Positions 17,227-27,500 are shown, counted from the stretch's first letter. The stretch is 64,000 nt of DNA from Hyphomicrobiales bacterium (GCA_900472605.1 UCJD01000001.1:62001-126000); one strand, 5' to 3'. A program made the numbers and translations. The notes: generated by a model not told the origin, from the sequence alone.

Positions 17227-17694
17227 TACAAGTTCGCCTGACTGACCCTGAGAAACGGAAGGTGTCTTACTCTCCAATCATTTTCGGCCAGTTCCCCGGC
17301 CGAGGGTAGTTCGTCGATAGTGGATGCAGTGCCCGAGTTGCTAGTACCTTTGGACAGGGTACCTGTTTTCTTAGAATTAATTATAGAATAATCGTAATAT
17401 AAATTTAATTTTACTTGGTTTGTCGGTTTTATTATTTATTCGATTTTGCATTGCTTCGAATATAATCGTCAGTATCCAATTGCAGTTAATCTGCTGTCTG
17501 CTTGGCTGGCAAGAAGATACGAGACTACTATTCTATTTTGGTAGAGGGGGAGATATTGATCTCAGATGATAATGTAATGAATAATAATTCTACGGAATTC
17601 AACGAGGTCCTGCTTTTTCGAGCATCAGACAACGAATTACTCGGCGGGAGTCGGTATTTGAGCGTTTCCGCGTTACGGTGAGGAATGATCGAGC
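17227..17694. other. AT-rich divergent promoter region of the polysaccharide export genes
   Basis: The spacer separates the co-polymerase (minus) from the ExoF-like gene (plus). Bases 17370-17600 are strikingly AT-rich compared with the genes. TATAAT occurs at 17461-17466 on the plus strand, and ATTATA at 17380-17385 gives TATAAT on the minus strand, so both directions have good -10 boxes, though clear -35 boxes are not visible. ACAGG (17354-17358) and CCTGT (17362-17366) form a short inverted repeat. No gene is seen inside. Confidence 0.6.
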
Positions 17695-19011
17695 ATGGTC
17701 ATGCAACGCATGTGTTTTTCCACAGGTCGCCACCAGTCAACTCGGCTGGGTAGGTTGCTGACCCTGCTGGCACTGGGAACGGCGATGTTTGCCGGTGGGG
17801 CTGCTGGCGCTTCTCTTCCGCCCCATACGAAGATCAGGTTGAGCGTTGTGCAATGGATGCCGACCAAGGGCGTCTATGAACAATGGGGCTCGATTGGCGG
17901 CGATCTGACCATCTCGGACTCCGGCACAGTGTCCGTTCCGGTGTTGGGCAGCGTTTCCGTGGGAGATCTTGACGACGACGGTTTGGCCACGGAAATCGCC
18001 AGACGTCTCAAGGAAAAGATCGGACTGGTCGATGCGCCTGCAACGACGGTTCAGATACTCGAATATCCACCGATTTATGTCGTCGGCGATGTGTCCAAGC
18101 CCGGCGAGTATAAGTTCACTCCTGGACTGACCGTCTTGCAGGCCGTGGCGCTGGGTGGCGGAGAGTTTCGCAGTGCTACGGCGTTGGATGGCGCAAGCGA
18201 GGTGACAAGACTGGTCGGCGCGCTGAAGGAACTGGACGATTCCATCACACGCAGCAACGCAAAGATCGCGCGGCTGGAAGTGGAGATGGCCGGAGAAAAG
18301 ACTGCCGATTTACCGCAGCAGGCAGATAAGGCCGATTCGTTCGCGGCCGCGATTTACAGCCAGGAACAGGTTATATTCGAGGCGAGAACCAACGCGATTG
18401 ACCGTAAAGCAAAGTCACTTGTCGAGCTGCGGGACTTGCTTAACGAAGAGATTCACGTGCTTGACCAGAAGACGGCAAGCACGGACGCCAACATCAAGTC
18501 GATACAGCAACAGGTCGACAGCACTGCAATGCTTGTTGCCAAGGGGGCCGTGGTAGCGACCCGGCAGGGCGAAGTCGAGCGGGCGTTGAGAGGATATCAG
18601 GACGACCGGTTGGATATCACCACGGCGATCATGCGCGCTCGTCAAAGCATCAGCCAGACGACCAGGGATCTTCAGGCGCTCTATGATGAGAGGAAGACCG
18701 AGGTCGCTTCGGAGCTTCAGGCTGAAAGAGCGGCGCTCGTGCAATTGAAGGTCAAGCGTGAAACCAGCCAGAAATTGGTGATGGACAGCCTGTCGTCTCT
18801 CGGTGGAGCCGCGCGACAGGCGGAGAAACCGCCGCTGACATTCGTGATCGTGCGCAGGGAAAGCGGAGCGGTCGACGAGATATCGGCGTCCGACTCAACG
18901 ATCCTGCTGCCAGGCGACGTCGTGAAGGTAACCCAGCCCTCATCGTTAGCCTCGAAACCAGTCGAGCAGGTTTCCGCCATCCCCGATGCGAGCCAGGCTA
19001 GCGTGCCTTGA
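17695..19011 (+). CDS. Outer-membrane polysaccharide export protein, ExoF-like
   Basis: A 438-residue secreted protein. After an N-terminal signal segment (residues about 18-40) comes a Poly_export (Wza-type) domain at about 45-122 and an SLBB domain beginning PPIYVVGDVSKPGEYKF at about 125. A long coiled-coil stretch (about 170-375) follows, and a final beta segment (LLPGDVVKVTQPS). This layout, with coiled coil after the SLBB domain, is that of ExoF of Sinorhizobium rather than classic Wza. It is expected to span the periplasm to the outer membrane for exopolysaccharide export. The start is ATG at 17695, GAGG about 11 bases upstream. Its stop overlaps the next gene by one base. Confidence 0.85.
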   Translation: MVMQRMCFSTGRHQSTRLGRLLTLLALGTAMFAGGAAGASLPPHTKIRLSVVQWMPTKGVYEQWGSIGGDLTISDSGTVSVPVLGSVSVGDLDDDGLATEIARRLKEKIGLVDAPATTVQILEYPPIYVVGDVSKPGEYKFTPGLTVLQAVALGGGEFRSATALDGASEVTRLVGALKELDDSITRSNAKIARLEVEMAGEKTADLPQQADKADSFAAAIYSQEQVIFEARTNAIDRKAKSLVELRDLLNEEIHVLDQKTASTDANIKSIQQQVDSTAMLVAKGAVVATRQGEVERALRGYQDDRLDITTAIMRARQSISQTTRDLQALYDERKTEVASELQAERAALVQLKVKRETSQKLVMDSLSSLGGAARQAEKPPLTFVIVRRESGAVDEISASDSTILLPGDVVKVTQPSSLASKPVEQVSAIPDASQASVP

Positions 19012-20552
19012 TGGCCACGAATGCGAACGCTACAGGACGGCAGAGTTACACTCAGATCCTGAAATCAACGGTTCTGATCGGCGGATCCTCTGTTGTGAAC
19101 ATCGGCTTTTCGATTATTCGCAACAAGGCGATGGCCCTCCTGCTTGGGCCTGAAGGCGTAGGCCTGATCGGTCTTTACAACGCCACGATCGACATCGTCC
19201 ATTCCGTGGCAGGCTTCGGCATGAATGCCAGTGGTGTTCGCCAGATTGCTGAATCGGTCGGCAGCAACGACCCGGATCGGATTGCCAGAACGGCAACGGC
19301 CCTGAGGCGGATCTCGGTGGTGCTCGGGCTTCTCGGAACGTTGATGATGGCGATGCTTGCCGCGCCGATCGCCAGATGGACATTCGGCGACGACCAGCAT
19401 GTAACGGCGATGCGGCTGCTATCGATCGTGATCGTATTTCAGGTCATGTCGGGAGGGCAGGCGGCTCTTGTTCAGGGTGTGCGCGACATCGCCAGCCTCG
19501 CGCGCCTCGGTATGCTGGGCGCATTCTTCAGCACGGTGATCAGTGTCCCGATCATATATATCTATGGTCAAGAGGGTATCGTGGCATCGCTGGTCTGTAT
19601 CGCGGCAGCGACGCTGGCGACATCGTGGTGGTACAGCCGGAAGATCGAAATCAATCGATGCCGGCTGTCGTTTAGGGATTTGCGCTTCGAAGCCGCCGGG
19701 CTGTTCAAGCTCGGCTTCATCTTCATGGTCACCGGCTTCCTCACCTTCGGCAGCGCTTATGCCATCCGAATAATGGTGTTGGACGAGGCCGGCATCGTCG
19801 CGGCTGGACTCTATCAGGCCGCGTGGTCGCTTGGCGGACTATATGCCGGCTTCATCCTGCAGGCGATGGGAACGGACTTTTATCCGCGGCTGACGGGTGT
19901 TGCCAATGACAACGGCGAGTGCAACCGCCTCGTCAACGAGCAGACGCAGGTGAGCGTGCTTCTCGCCGGTCCCGGTTTGCTCGCCACGCTGACGCTCGCC
20001 CCACTGATCATGCATGTCTTCTACTCGCCGGCCTTTTATGCGGCCGTGGATCTCCTGCGATGGATCTGCCTGGGAATGATGCTGCGCATCGTGGCTTGGC
20101 CCATCGGCTTCATCATTCTGGCAAAGGGCGCCCAGCGTCTATTCTTCTGGACCGAAGTTGCGGCCAGCATTGTTCATGTCGGGCTCGCCTGGATTTGCAT
20201 CAAAGCCTTCGGAACGGTGGGTGCGGGTATCGCGTTCTTTGGCCTCTATGTGTGGCACAGCATTCTTGTGTACTGGATCGCGCGGCGCCACACCGGGTTC
20301 CGCTACTCGGAGATCAATCGTATCCTTGTCATGGTCTACCTTCCGCTGTCGGGCCTGATATTCTTGGCTTTCCAGTTCCTGCCAACCTGGGTGGCCGCAT
20401 CGATGGGCTGCGCGGCCACCGCCGCCACAGGGCTCTACTCGCTCAGGACCCTGGCCGAGTTGCTGCCGCCGGAAGCGCTGCCACGCGTCGTAAGAACGAG
20501 GCTCGGCCGCGCTGCATTATCATGGTCAGGCTCCGTACGCCAAGTGCCGTGA
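19011..20552 (+). CDS. Wzx-type oligosaccharide flippase
   Basis: A 513-residue protein with about 12-14 membrane helices, belonging to the MOP/Wzx superfamily (O-antigen translocase, WzxE-like). Early landmarks: STVLIGGSSVVNIGFSIIRNK and LLLGPEGVGLIGLYN, which are typical of this branch. It moves lipid-linked repeat units across the inner membrane. The start is taken as ATG at 19011 within TGATG, overlapping the ExoF-like stop; a TTG directly before it is possible. No polymerase or glycosyltransferase follows, so the rest of the pathway is elsewhere, probably including the genes near 50-55 kb. Confidence 0.85.
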   Translation: MATNANATGRQSYTQILKSTVLIGGSSVVNIGFSIIRNKAMALLLGPEGVGLIGLYNATIDIVHSVAGFGMNASGVRQIAESVGSNDPDRIARTATALRRISVVLGLLGTLMMAMLAAPIARWTFGDDQHVTAMRLLSIVIVFQVMSGGQAALVQGVRDIASLARLGMLGAFFSTVISVPIIYIYGQEGIVASLVCIAAATLATSWWYSRKIEINRCRLSFRDLRFEAAGLFKLGFIFMVTGFLTFGSAYAIRIMVLDEAGIVAAGLYQAAWSLGGLYAGFILQAMGTDFYPRLTGVANDNGECNRLVNEQTQVSVLLAGPGLLATLTLAPLIMHVFYSPAFYAAVDLLRWICLGMMLRIVAWPIGFIILAKGAQRLFFWTEVAASIVHVGLAWICIKAFGTVGAGIAFFGLYVWHSILVYWIARRHTGFRYSEINRILVMVYLPLSGLIFLAFQFLPTWVAASMGCAATAATGLYSLRTLAELLPPEALPRVVRTRLGRAALSWSGSVRQVP

Positions 20553-20655
20553 ACCGCTTACAAGTCTAGGATTGCCGCCTGATTGCTCAAACTATCGCAT
20601 TGAGATTTGCCGGTATTTTGCGTAAAAGACGATGCAGTGAGCGGCGAGGATCTAA

Positions 20656-21060
20656 GTGAAAGCGGCGGAAGCGGGCATAGTTCGATGGCTGGTGCGTGTC
20701 AGCTGCGCTGTCGCGCTGGTCCTTGTCGGCTTTGCGCATCAGGCGCCGGCCTTTGCCAATGGCGCTTTCATCCCCGATGAGCTTTCAGAATACGTGCTAC
20801 CTGACGGAACCGCGCCGGTCATCTGCACGGCGGAAAAGTCGGGGACGGAGCACCACGGCAGCAAGGTTCATGCGCATGGCTGCGAGGCCTGCCGGATCAG
20901 CGCGTCGGCCCTGTTTCCCGATCGGATTTTCGTCGCATGGCGAGGCGCTTCGATCCCCGCCGATCTTGGTCCGAGCCATAACGCCGAGGCTGGCAGAAGC
21001 CGCCCTCTATTACCTGGCGGCGGTCCCACAGGCCCGCCATTGAATGTTGCTCAAGCTTGA
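20656..21060 (+). CDS. Small exported DUF2946-like protein of a copper cluster
   Basis: A 134-residue protein with a hydrophobic N-terminal segment (residues about 10-33, ending PAFANGAF) and a mature part with a Cys at VICTA, a His-rich stretch (EHHGSKVHAHGCEAC) and a CEAC pair. The His/Cys pattern and its position directly before PCu(A)C, CopC and CopD genes fit the DUF2946 group often found with copper genes. The start is GTG at 20656 with GAGG 7 bases before it. Function beyond likely metal contact is unknown. Confidence 0.6.
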   Translation: MKAAEAGIVRWLVRVSCAVALVLVGFAHQAPAFANGAFIPDELSEYVLPDGTAPVICTAEKSGTEHHGSKVHAHGCEACRISASALFPDRIFVAWRGASIPADLGPSHNAEAGRSRPLLPGGGPTGPPLNVAQA

Positions 21061-21201
21061 GCCGCATGCGGTTCGTCGCTTCGCTGACGATCCCCATAGG
21101 TATCCCGTCTGTCCACACATCCGTCCGCAGCCGATGCCGCACGACATGTTTGTCGCGCGAGCGTCAGGAAAACATCGGTCGCTTCGGCAGGAACAATCAT
21201 C

Positions 21202-21711
21202 ATGAAGAAGCTTACAGTCCTTCTAGCCAGTCTCTTTCTTGCATGCCTTTTCGGTGCTCCCGCTGGCGCACAGACTATCACCGCGGGCGACATAGAGATA
21301 TTCAATCCGCACGCCCGTGCCATGGTAGCAGGTGCGAAAGTCGGTGGCGGTTATCTCAGCATCACCAACAAGGGCGTGGCTGACGACAAACTCGTCGGCA
21401 TCAGCTCAATGCGGGCCAAATCGTCGGAAGTTCACCAGATGAACGTCGACAATGGCGTCATGACCATGCGCGCCGTTGCAGGCGGCCTTGTCATTCCAGC
21501 GGGGCAGACGATTGAGCTCAAACCGGGTGGCTACCACGTCATGTTCAAGGACGTCACCGAACCCTTCAAGCAAGGAGAAACGGTCAAGGCGACACTGACT
21601 TTCGAAAGGGCCGGACGGGTCGATGTCGAGTTCGTGATCGGCGGTGCCAACGCCATGAAGACGGAGACCCATTCCGGGATGGGCGATATGTCCATGCCCA
21701 AACCGCAGTAG
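21202..21711 (+). CDS. Periplasmic copper chaperone PCu(A)C
   Basis: A 169-residue protein with a signal peptide (MKKLTVLLASLF up to PAGAQ). The Cu(I)-binding pattern of the family is complete: HQM and MTM in the middle (SEVHQMNVDNGVMTM) and HVM later (GGYHVM). A Met/His-rich tail (HSGMGDMSM) may add metal sites. PCu(A)C proteins carry copper in the periplasm, often to cytochrome oxidase. It is part of the cluster DUF2946-like, PCu(A)C, CopC, CopD. AGGAA lies 9 bases before the ATG. Confidence 0.9.
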   Translation: MKKLTVLLASLFLACLFGAPAGAQTITAGDIEIFNPHARAMVAGAKVGGGYLSITNKGVADDKLVGISSMRAKSSEVHQMNVDNGVMTMRAVAGGLVIPAGQTIELKPGGYHVMFKDVTEPFKQGETVKATLTFERAGRVDVEFVIGGANAMKTETHSGMGDMSMPKPQ

Positions 21712-21754
21712 CCGCCCAATATCAGTCAGTCATCGCAATCAGAAAATCATTAAC

Positions 21755-22135
21755 ATGAGCAGTCACATGTCTATAACGAACAAATTCCGCGCAGCGTCGT
21801 TCATCGCCATCCTGAGCTTTGCCGGTCAAGCGAGCGCTCACGCGCATCTGACGTCAAGTGTTCCAGCCGACAAATCCACCGTACAGGCGCCTCCCGCCGC
21901 AGTGGAGTTGCATTTCTCAGAGGAACTCAACATTCGATTCTCAGGCGCGACGATCACCGAATCCGGCGACAAGCGGATTCATACCGGAGATGCAACGCTG
22001 TCGGATGATGGAAAGACGCTGACGGTGCCGGTTCCCCAAAAGCTCGATGCAGGCGAATATCTCGTCGAGTGGCACGTGTTGTCGACCGATGGCCATAAGA
22101 CGAAGGGGACCTATGGCTTCGCGGTCAAGCCGTGA
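21755..22135 (+). CDS. copC: CopC-family periplasmic copper-binding protein
   Basis: A 126-residue protein. After the signal peptide the mature chain starts with His (QASA, then HAHLTSSVPADKS), which is the N-terminal copper ligand of CopC. The family ending EWHVLSTDGHKTKGTYGFAV carries further His ligands. The fold is a small beta-sandwich that binds Cu(II). It overlaps copD by 4 bases (GTGA), and the pair probably moves copper inward across the membrane. Confidence 0.9.
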   Translation: MSSHMSITNKFRAASFIAILSFAGQASAHAHLTSSVPADKSTVQAPPAAVELHFSEELNIRFSGATITESGDKRIHTGDATLSDDGKTLTVPVPQKLDAGEYLVEWHVLSTDGHKTKGTYGFAVKP

Positions 22136-23010
22136 CGCCGGATACGGCCCTCATTCTTTGCCGCCTTCTGTTCGACAGTGCAGTCATCCTGATCTGGGGT
22201 AGCTCCGCCTATCTCTGTGTGCTGGTTTCGCCCGAACTGGCACGCACTGTCGGCAACAGGCTGCGGTGGTTGAACGCGGCTGCGATTGCAATCGCGTTGG
22301 CCGCCACCGCAGCCACGCTGCCGCTGCGCACGGCGATCATCGGCGACGGCTGGTCCGATCTGTTCGCGCCGGAAATGCTGAGCGCCGTGCTCACGCAGAC
22401 GGATGTCGGAATGGCCTGGATGGTTCAGGTCGGTTGCGTGGTTTTGCTTGGCGCCACGGTCGTTCTCTCGTCAAGATATCTGCAAATGGGGCAAGCCGTC
22501 TGCGCTGCGCTCCTGCTGCTCAGCCTGACGCTGAGCGGCCACGCGGCGATGAACAGTGGCTGGCTTCGGGTGATGCACCGCGTCAACGATGGCGTTCATC
22601 TTCTGTCGGGCGGTGCCTGGCTGGGCGCGCTCGTGCCCGTTCTGCTGATCCTGCCGATGCTTGGACGCGGTGCGCTGCAGGCCGATGCGCGCGAGGCGGT
22701 CATGCGGTTTTCGACGGCAGGGCATGTCGCGGTTGCACTCGTGCTTATCTCGGGAGCCGCAAATACGCTGCTCGTCCTTCGGGGCGTGCCATCGGACTGG
22801 TCGTTCAGCTATCAGCGCCTGCTGAGCGCCAAGATTGCTATCGTGGCGGCAATGGTGCTGATTGCAATCGTCAACCGCTATGTCTTTGTGCCGAAGTTTG
22901 CACGAGATCACTCGCTTCTTCCGCTGAAGATCTGCGTCATCATCGAGATCGCTCTTGGCTTGACGGTTGTTGCACTCGTCGCCTGGTTTGGTACGCTTCA
23001 GCCACGCTAG
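22132..23010 (+). CDS. copD: CopD-family copper transport membrane protein
   Basis: A 292-residue inner-membrane protein with about eight helices. Conserved elements: HAAMNSGWLRVMHRVNDGVHLLSGGAWLGAL, with two His residues in membrane context, and KIAIVAAMVLIAIVNRYVFVP near the end, as in CopD/YcnJ proteins. The start is GTG at 22132, overlapping the copC stop. It is thought to act in copper uptake with CopC. Confidence 0.87.
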   Translation: MTPDTALILCRLLFDSAVILIWGSSAYLCVLVSPELARTVGNRLRWLNAAAIAIALAATAATLPLRTAIIGDGWSDLFAPEMLSAVLTQTDVGMAWMVQVGCVVLLGATVVLSSRYLQMGQAVCAALLLLSLTLSGHAAMNSGWLRVMHRVNDGVHLLSGGAWLGALVPVLLILPMLGRGALQADAREAVMRFSTAGHVAVALVLISGAANTLLVLRGVPSDWSFSYQRLLSAKIAIVAAMVLIAIVNRYVFVPKFARDHSLLPLKICVIIEIALGLTVVALVAWFGTLQPR

Positions 23011-23133
23011 GCGCGAAAACCGCAATGCGATCCATCTACGTCAAATAACGGTGCTGCCTGTTTTTTTGCTTTCAAGCATTGATTCTCCATGCCATTTTCA
23101 GAGCAACACTGCATACCGATAATGGGGACGATC

Positions 23134-23736
23134 ATGTTTTTGAAAAGCATCAAATTCAACGCCGCGCTTGCCGCGCTCCTGCTTGCGCCATCGCTGGCAC
23201 TCGCCCATCCGGGCGCCGGCCAGGCGGTCGGCTTCGCGCATGGCTTCGCCCACCCGATGTCCGGGCTCGACCATATCCTGGCCATGGTGATGGTCGGCGT
23301 TGTCGCTTGGCAACTTGGCGGTCGCGCTGTGTGGATGGTCCCCACCACCTTCGTCGCGGTCATGGGCCTGGGCGGAGCGCTCGGCATGATGGGTATAGCT
23401 ATCCCCTTCGTTGAAGCCGGCATCGCGCTTTCGGTTGTTGTTCTCGGCGCCGTCATTGCGCTGAACGTTCGTGCGCCGGTTGCCGTTGCTGCCGGGCTGG
23501 TTGGCCTGTTCGCCGTTTTCCATGGCCATGCCCATGGTTCCGAAATGCCGGCTGCCGCCGCAGGCATGGCTTATGCCGCCGGTTTCATGATCGCGACGGC
23601 TGCGCTGCACGCCATCGGTCTTGCCATGGGCTTTGCGATTGCCCGCGCCGGCGATGCCAAGGGCGCTTTCGCGACCCGCTCCGCCGGCGGCATCGCGGCG
23701 TTGGCCGGAATTGGCCTGCTGACCGGTCTTATCTGA
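23134..23736 (+). CDS. HupE/UreJ-family metal permease
   Basis: A 200-residue protein with a signal-like first helix ending in AHPG, then the family motif FAHPMSGLDHILAMVMVG, and five more helices with a His-rich loop (FHGHAHGSEM). HupE/UreJ proteins take up nickel or cobalt; here the company is copper genes, so the metal is uncertain. Cobalt would also suit the cobalamin genes 14 kb away. The start ATG at 23134 has GGGGA before it; an upstream ATG at 23089 would hide the signal segment. Confidence 0.8.
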   Translation: MFLKSIKFNAALAALLLAPSLALAHPGAGQAVGFAHGFAHPMSGLDHILAMVMVGVVAWQLGGRAVWMVPTTFVAVMGLGGALGMMGIAIPFVEAGIALSVVVLGAVIALNVRAPVAVAAGLVGLFAVFHGHAHGSEMPAAAAGMAYAAGFMIATAALHAIGLAMGFAIARAGDAKGAFATRSAGGIAALAGIGLLTGLI

Positions 23737-23749
23737 ATGCTGTTGCCCT

Positions 23750-23796
23750 GGGATGAGGTGCTCTTGTCGGCTTCTCATCCCACGTCTCGATGAGAC
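23750..23796. terminator. Two hairpins between convergent genes
   Basis: GGGATGAG (23750-23757) pairs with CTCATCCC (23774-23781). Directly after it, GTCTC-GAT-GAGAC (23784-23796) forms a second small stem. They lie between the ends of the HupE-like gene and the receiver gene, as expected for a two-way terminator, but T runs are short. Confidence 0.45.
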
Positions 23797-23808
23797 AAGA
23801 ATGCGGTT

Positions 23809-24216
23809 CTAGTTCAAGCCGCGGCGGACTTCCGATGCTTTTCTCAGCGTTCGCTGGACGGTCGACGGCATTGCCGGCTTGGTGACGACACCCAGCGCGC
23901 CGTTTAGCTGATCCGCTACGGCTTCGGGATTGCCGGTCATGAACACCACGGTTACCCCGAACTCCTCCACCAGCCGACGCCCGATTTCAGGGCCTGTCGG
24001 TCCGTCCGAGAGATTGACGTCGACAAAGGCGATATCGGCGTCACAGGCAAGCTGGAGCGCCTGATCGCGACCATTCGCCAGACCAGCAACATCGAAGCCC
24101 AGTGCTCTCACGGTTTCCTCGAGATCAAGCGCGATGAAGAGCTCGTCCTCGACGATCAGGACGCGATGCTTAGTGCTATTTTCAGTCTGTGAACTGTACT
24201 CAACGCCGGTGCCCAT
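23809..24216 (-). CDS. Stand-alone receiver-domain response regulator
   Basis: A 135-residue single receiver domain. The acidic pair is in VLIVEDELFIALDLEE, the phospho-acceptor Asp in IAFVDVNLSDGP, the Thr in VVFMTGNPE and the Lys in GVVTKPAMPSTV, so the phosphorylation site is complete. There is no output domain. The start is placed at ATG 24216 after GGGGG; MSNRGPS at 24237 is possible. Such proteins in rhizobia often relay signals between HWE/HisKA2 kinases and other partners. It is divergent from the A2M gene. Confidence 0.8.
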   Translation of the reverse strand: MGTGVEYSSQTENSTKHRVLIVEDELFIALDLEETVRALGFDVAGLANGRDQALQLACDADIAFVDVNLSDGPTGPEIGRRLVEEFGVTVVFMTGNPEAVADQLNGALGVVTKPAMPSTVQRTLRKASEVRRGLN

Positions 24217-24507
24217 ACTTGGCCCCCTGTTACTCATTTTCACCAGAACTCGAACGGAAAACGGCTCGGCAAGCGATATGTTCCGGCGCGGGACACCTTT
24301 ATTTTCAGTTAAGATATTGTTAGTGTTAACGAAATCATAATTTTTTGCCTTCTTGGCGCGAGCCTGCCGCCGATTTGTAGCCCGCCTTGCTGATGCTATT
24401 ACAGGATTGAGATTTACTGCCCGGCAACGCTTCATCCGAGTTGACAACGGAGATGCGAGTGGGGAGAGTCGCCGCCAAATGAGGCGCCAGCATATTGGGG
24501 GGGACCT

Positions 24508-27500
24508 ATGTTCGCACGCGCGTTCTTAACAGCCTTAACAGTTGTTCTTTCGACCGCTCTAGTTGGTTCACCCGCCTTTTCAGCGGACAGCAAGCGCCAG
24601 ATACAAACCGTGCGCGATGCCGATTATTTCGGCTTCGATCTGCGCAGCGAGCAGAACGTGACGCTCGACCAGTGCAAGGCGTCATGCATCGGTGACAAGT
24701 CGTGCAAGGCCTTTACCTACAATCCCAAGGTCAGCTGGTGCTTCCTGAAATCAGACTTCAAGACGATGAACGCCTTCCCGGGCGCTATCGCCGGGAAAAT
24801 CGTCGAGACAGCGGGCAGCCAGGAGCCGGATCTTGGCGTCGCGCCACGCATCGGCTTTCTCTCGGGCGATGTGCTGCAACAGGCGCGCGACGACAAGGCC
24901 AATCTTGAGCTCGCCGACGATCAGCAGGGCCAATCCGCCGACAGCCTCATCGCCAACGCACGGATCGACCTCACGGCCAACAATGTTATCGACGCATTGA
25001 AGTCCTTCCAGGGCGCACTCGCGCTCACGCCGGATAATGCCGATCTGTGGTTGGAGACGGCGCGGGCGGGCGACAGCTTCGTCAAGACCGACGACAACAA
25101 TGGCAGTGATATTTACGCCCAGGCGGTGCTCGCTGCCATCAACGGCTACGACCTGACGCGGACGACGACCGGCCGAGCCGATGCGCTTGCGGTGCTCGCT
25201 GTTGCGCTGGAGAAGAACGCGAACTACCGTGCTGCGCTCAACGCCTATAAGGCAAGCTTGGCGCTGGTGAATTCGAAGGAAGTTCAGGCCGCCTTCCTGC
25301 AGCTGAAATCGACGCAGGGCTTCCGTATTACGGACCACACCGTCGATGCCGACAGCGCGACGCCGCGCGCTTGCGTCACCTTCTCGGAATCGCTTGTAAA
25401 AACCACCGACTACACGCCTTTCGTGACGCTGAATGGCGCGTCGCCGAAAGCGCTTGAGACCAAGGACAAACAGATCTGCGTCGAGGGCCTGACGCATGGC
25501 GAGAACTACAAGATCTCCTTCCGCACCGGTCTTCCCTCGTCGGTGGACGAGGTTCTGGAGGCGCCGGTCAGCCTCGACATCTACGTCAAGGATCGCACCG
25601 CAAGCGTTCGGTTTACTGGCGACAGCTTTGTCCTGCCATCGACGGCGCGGCGTGGCATTCCGATTGTCTCAGTCAACATGGCATCGGCCAATCTCAAGCT
25701 CTATCGCATCGGCGATCGCGGCATCGCGCCGTTGCTGACCAGCTCGCAGTTCCTCACCCAGCTCGACGGCTATAGCGCCCAGCGGATCGAGGATGAGAGC
25801 GGGGAGCTTGTCTGGCAGGGTGCGATCGATATCGCCAATGACCTGAACAAGGATGTCGTCACCAGCTTCCCTGTCGACGAGGCGTTGCCCGAGCGGAAGC
25901 CGGGCGTCTACGTGCTGACGGCGACGTCGCCTAACGCGCCGGACCAGGAATGGAATTCGCAGGCGACGCAATGGTTCGTGGTGTCCGATATTGGCGTCAC
26001 GACCTATGCCGGAACAGACGGCCTCAACGTGTTCGCCCGCTCGCTTGCATCAGCCAAGCCGATGGCCGGCGTGGCGCTGCAGCTTCTCGCCAAGAACAAC
26101 GAGGTGCTCGGCACCGCCACGACCGACGACAACGGCCGCGCCACCTTTACCGCCGGCTTAATCCGCGGGACGTCGGCACTGACGCCTGCGGTGATCACGG
26201 CGCGCAACGGAACGTCGGACTACGTCTTCCTCGACATGACACGGGCCGGTTTCGACCTCTCGGACCGTGGTGTCACCGGCCGGGCGTCACCCGGCGCGAT
26301 CGACGTGCTGACATTCACCGAGCGCGGCATCTACCGCGTCGGAGAAACGGTTCACGCCTCGGCGCTGGCGCGCGATACGGATGGCAAGGCGATCGAAAAT
26401 CTGCCGTTGACCTTCATCTTCATGCGCCCTGATGGCGTCGAAGATCGCCGTGTCGTCAGCCAGACCAGCAATGTCGGCGGCTACAATGTCGATTTCGCCG
26501 TTCAGGACAATGCCATGCGTGGCACCTGGACGATGAACATCCATACCGATCCGAAGGGATCGCCGATCGCGAGCAAGAGCTTCCTGGTCGACGATTTCGT
26601 GCCGGATCGGACCGACATGGAGCTGACGACCGAGGCGAAGGTGATCGGACCGGACACGCCGGCAACGATCAACATCTCGGGCAAGTATCTCTATGGGGCG
26701 CCGGCCGCCGGGCTAACGCTCGAAGGCGATGTCGTCATCAAGCCGACACGCCAGGCCGACGCGTTTCCGGGCTACTTCTTTGGCCTCGCCGACGAGGAAG
26801 CGAGCGAGGATTCGCGCCAGTCGATCGAGGGGCTGCCGGATCTCGATGAGAAGGGCGAGGGCGTTACCGATCTGACGGTCGGCGAGCTACCGGCAACGAC
26901 GCAGCTTCTGAACGCAACCGTCTATATCCGAATGCAGGAAGCGGGAGGGCGCGCGATCGAGCGCTCGCTCGTCCTGCCTGTGGTAAACCAGGGGCCGATG
27001 ATCGGCATCAAGCCAGAATTCTCAGGCGATCTCGGCGAAAACTCGATCGCCAACTTCACTGTCATCGGCGTCAACTCCGATGGTGCGAAGCAAGAGATGA
27101 AGGGGCTTCGCTGGAAGCTCTTCAAGCTCAACCGCGATTATCAGTGGTATCGCGATGGCACTGCCTGGAAGTACGAGCCGGTCTATACCGCCGAGCAGGT
27201 GGGCAACGGCAATGTCGATGCCGGTATCGATGGCGCCAAGATCGCCTCGCCCGTGCAATGGGGCCGTTATCGCCTGGAGGTCGAGAGCACCGACGCGGAT
27301 GGGCCGACCTCCAGCGTGGAGTTCGACGCCGGCTGGTTTGTGCAGGCAACATCCACGGAAACGCCGGATGGGCTGGAGATCGCGCTCGACAAGGATAGCT
27401 ACAAGGTCGGCGAGACCGCGAAGCTGAAAATCTCCTCGCGCTATGCCGGCGAACTCATGATCGCCGCCGGCACCGAGACGCTGGTTGCCGTGCAGAATGC

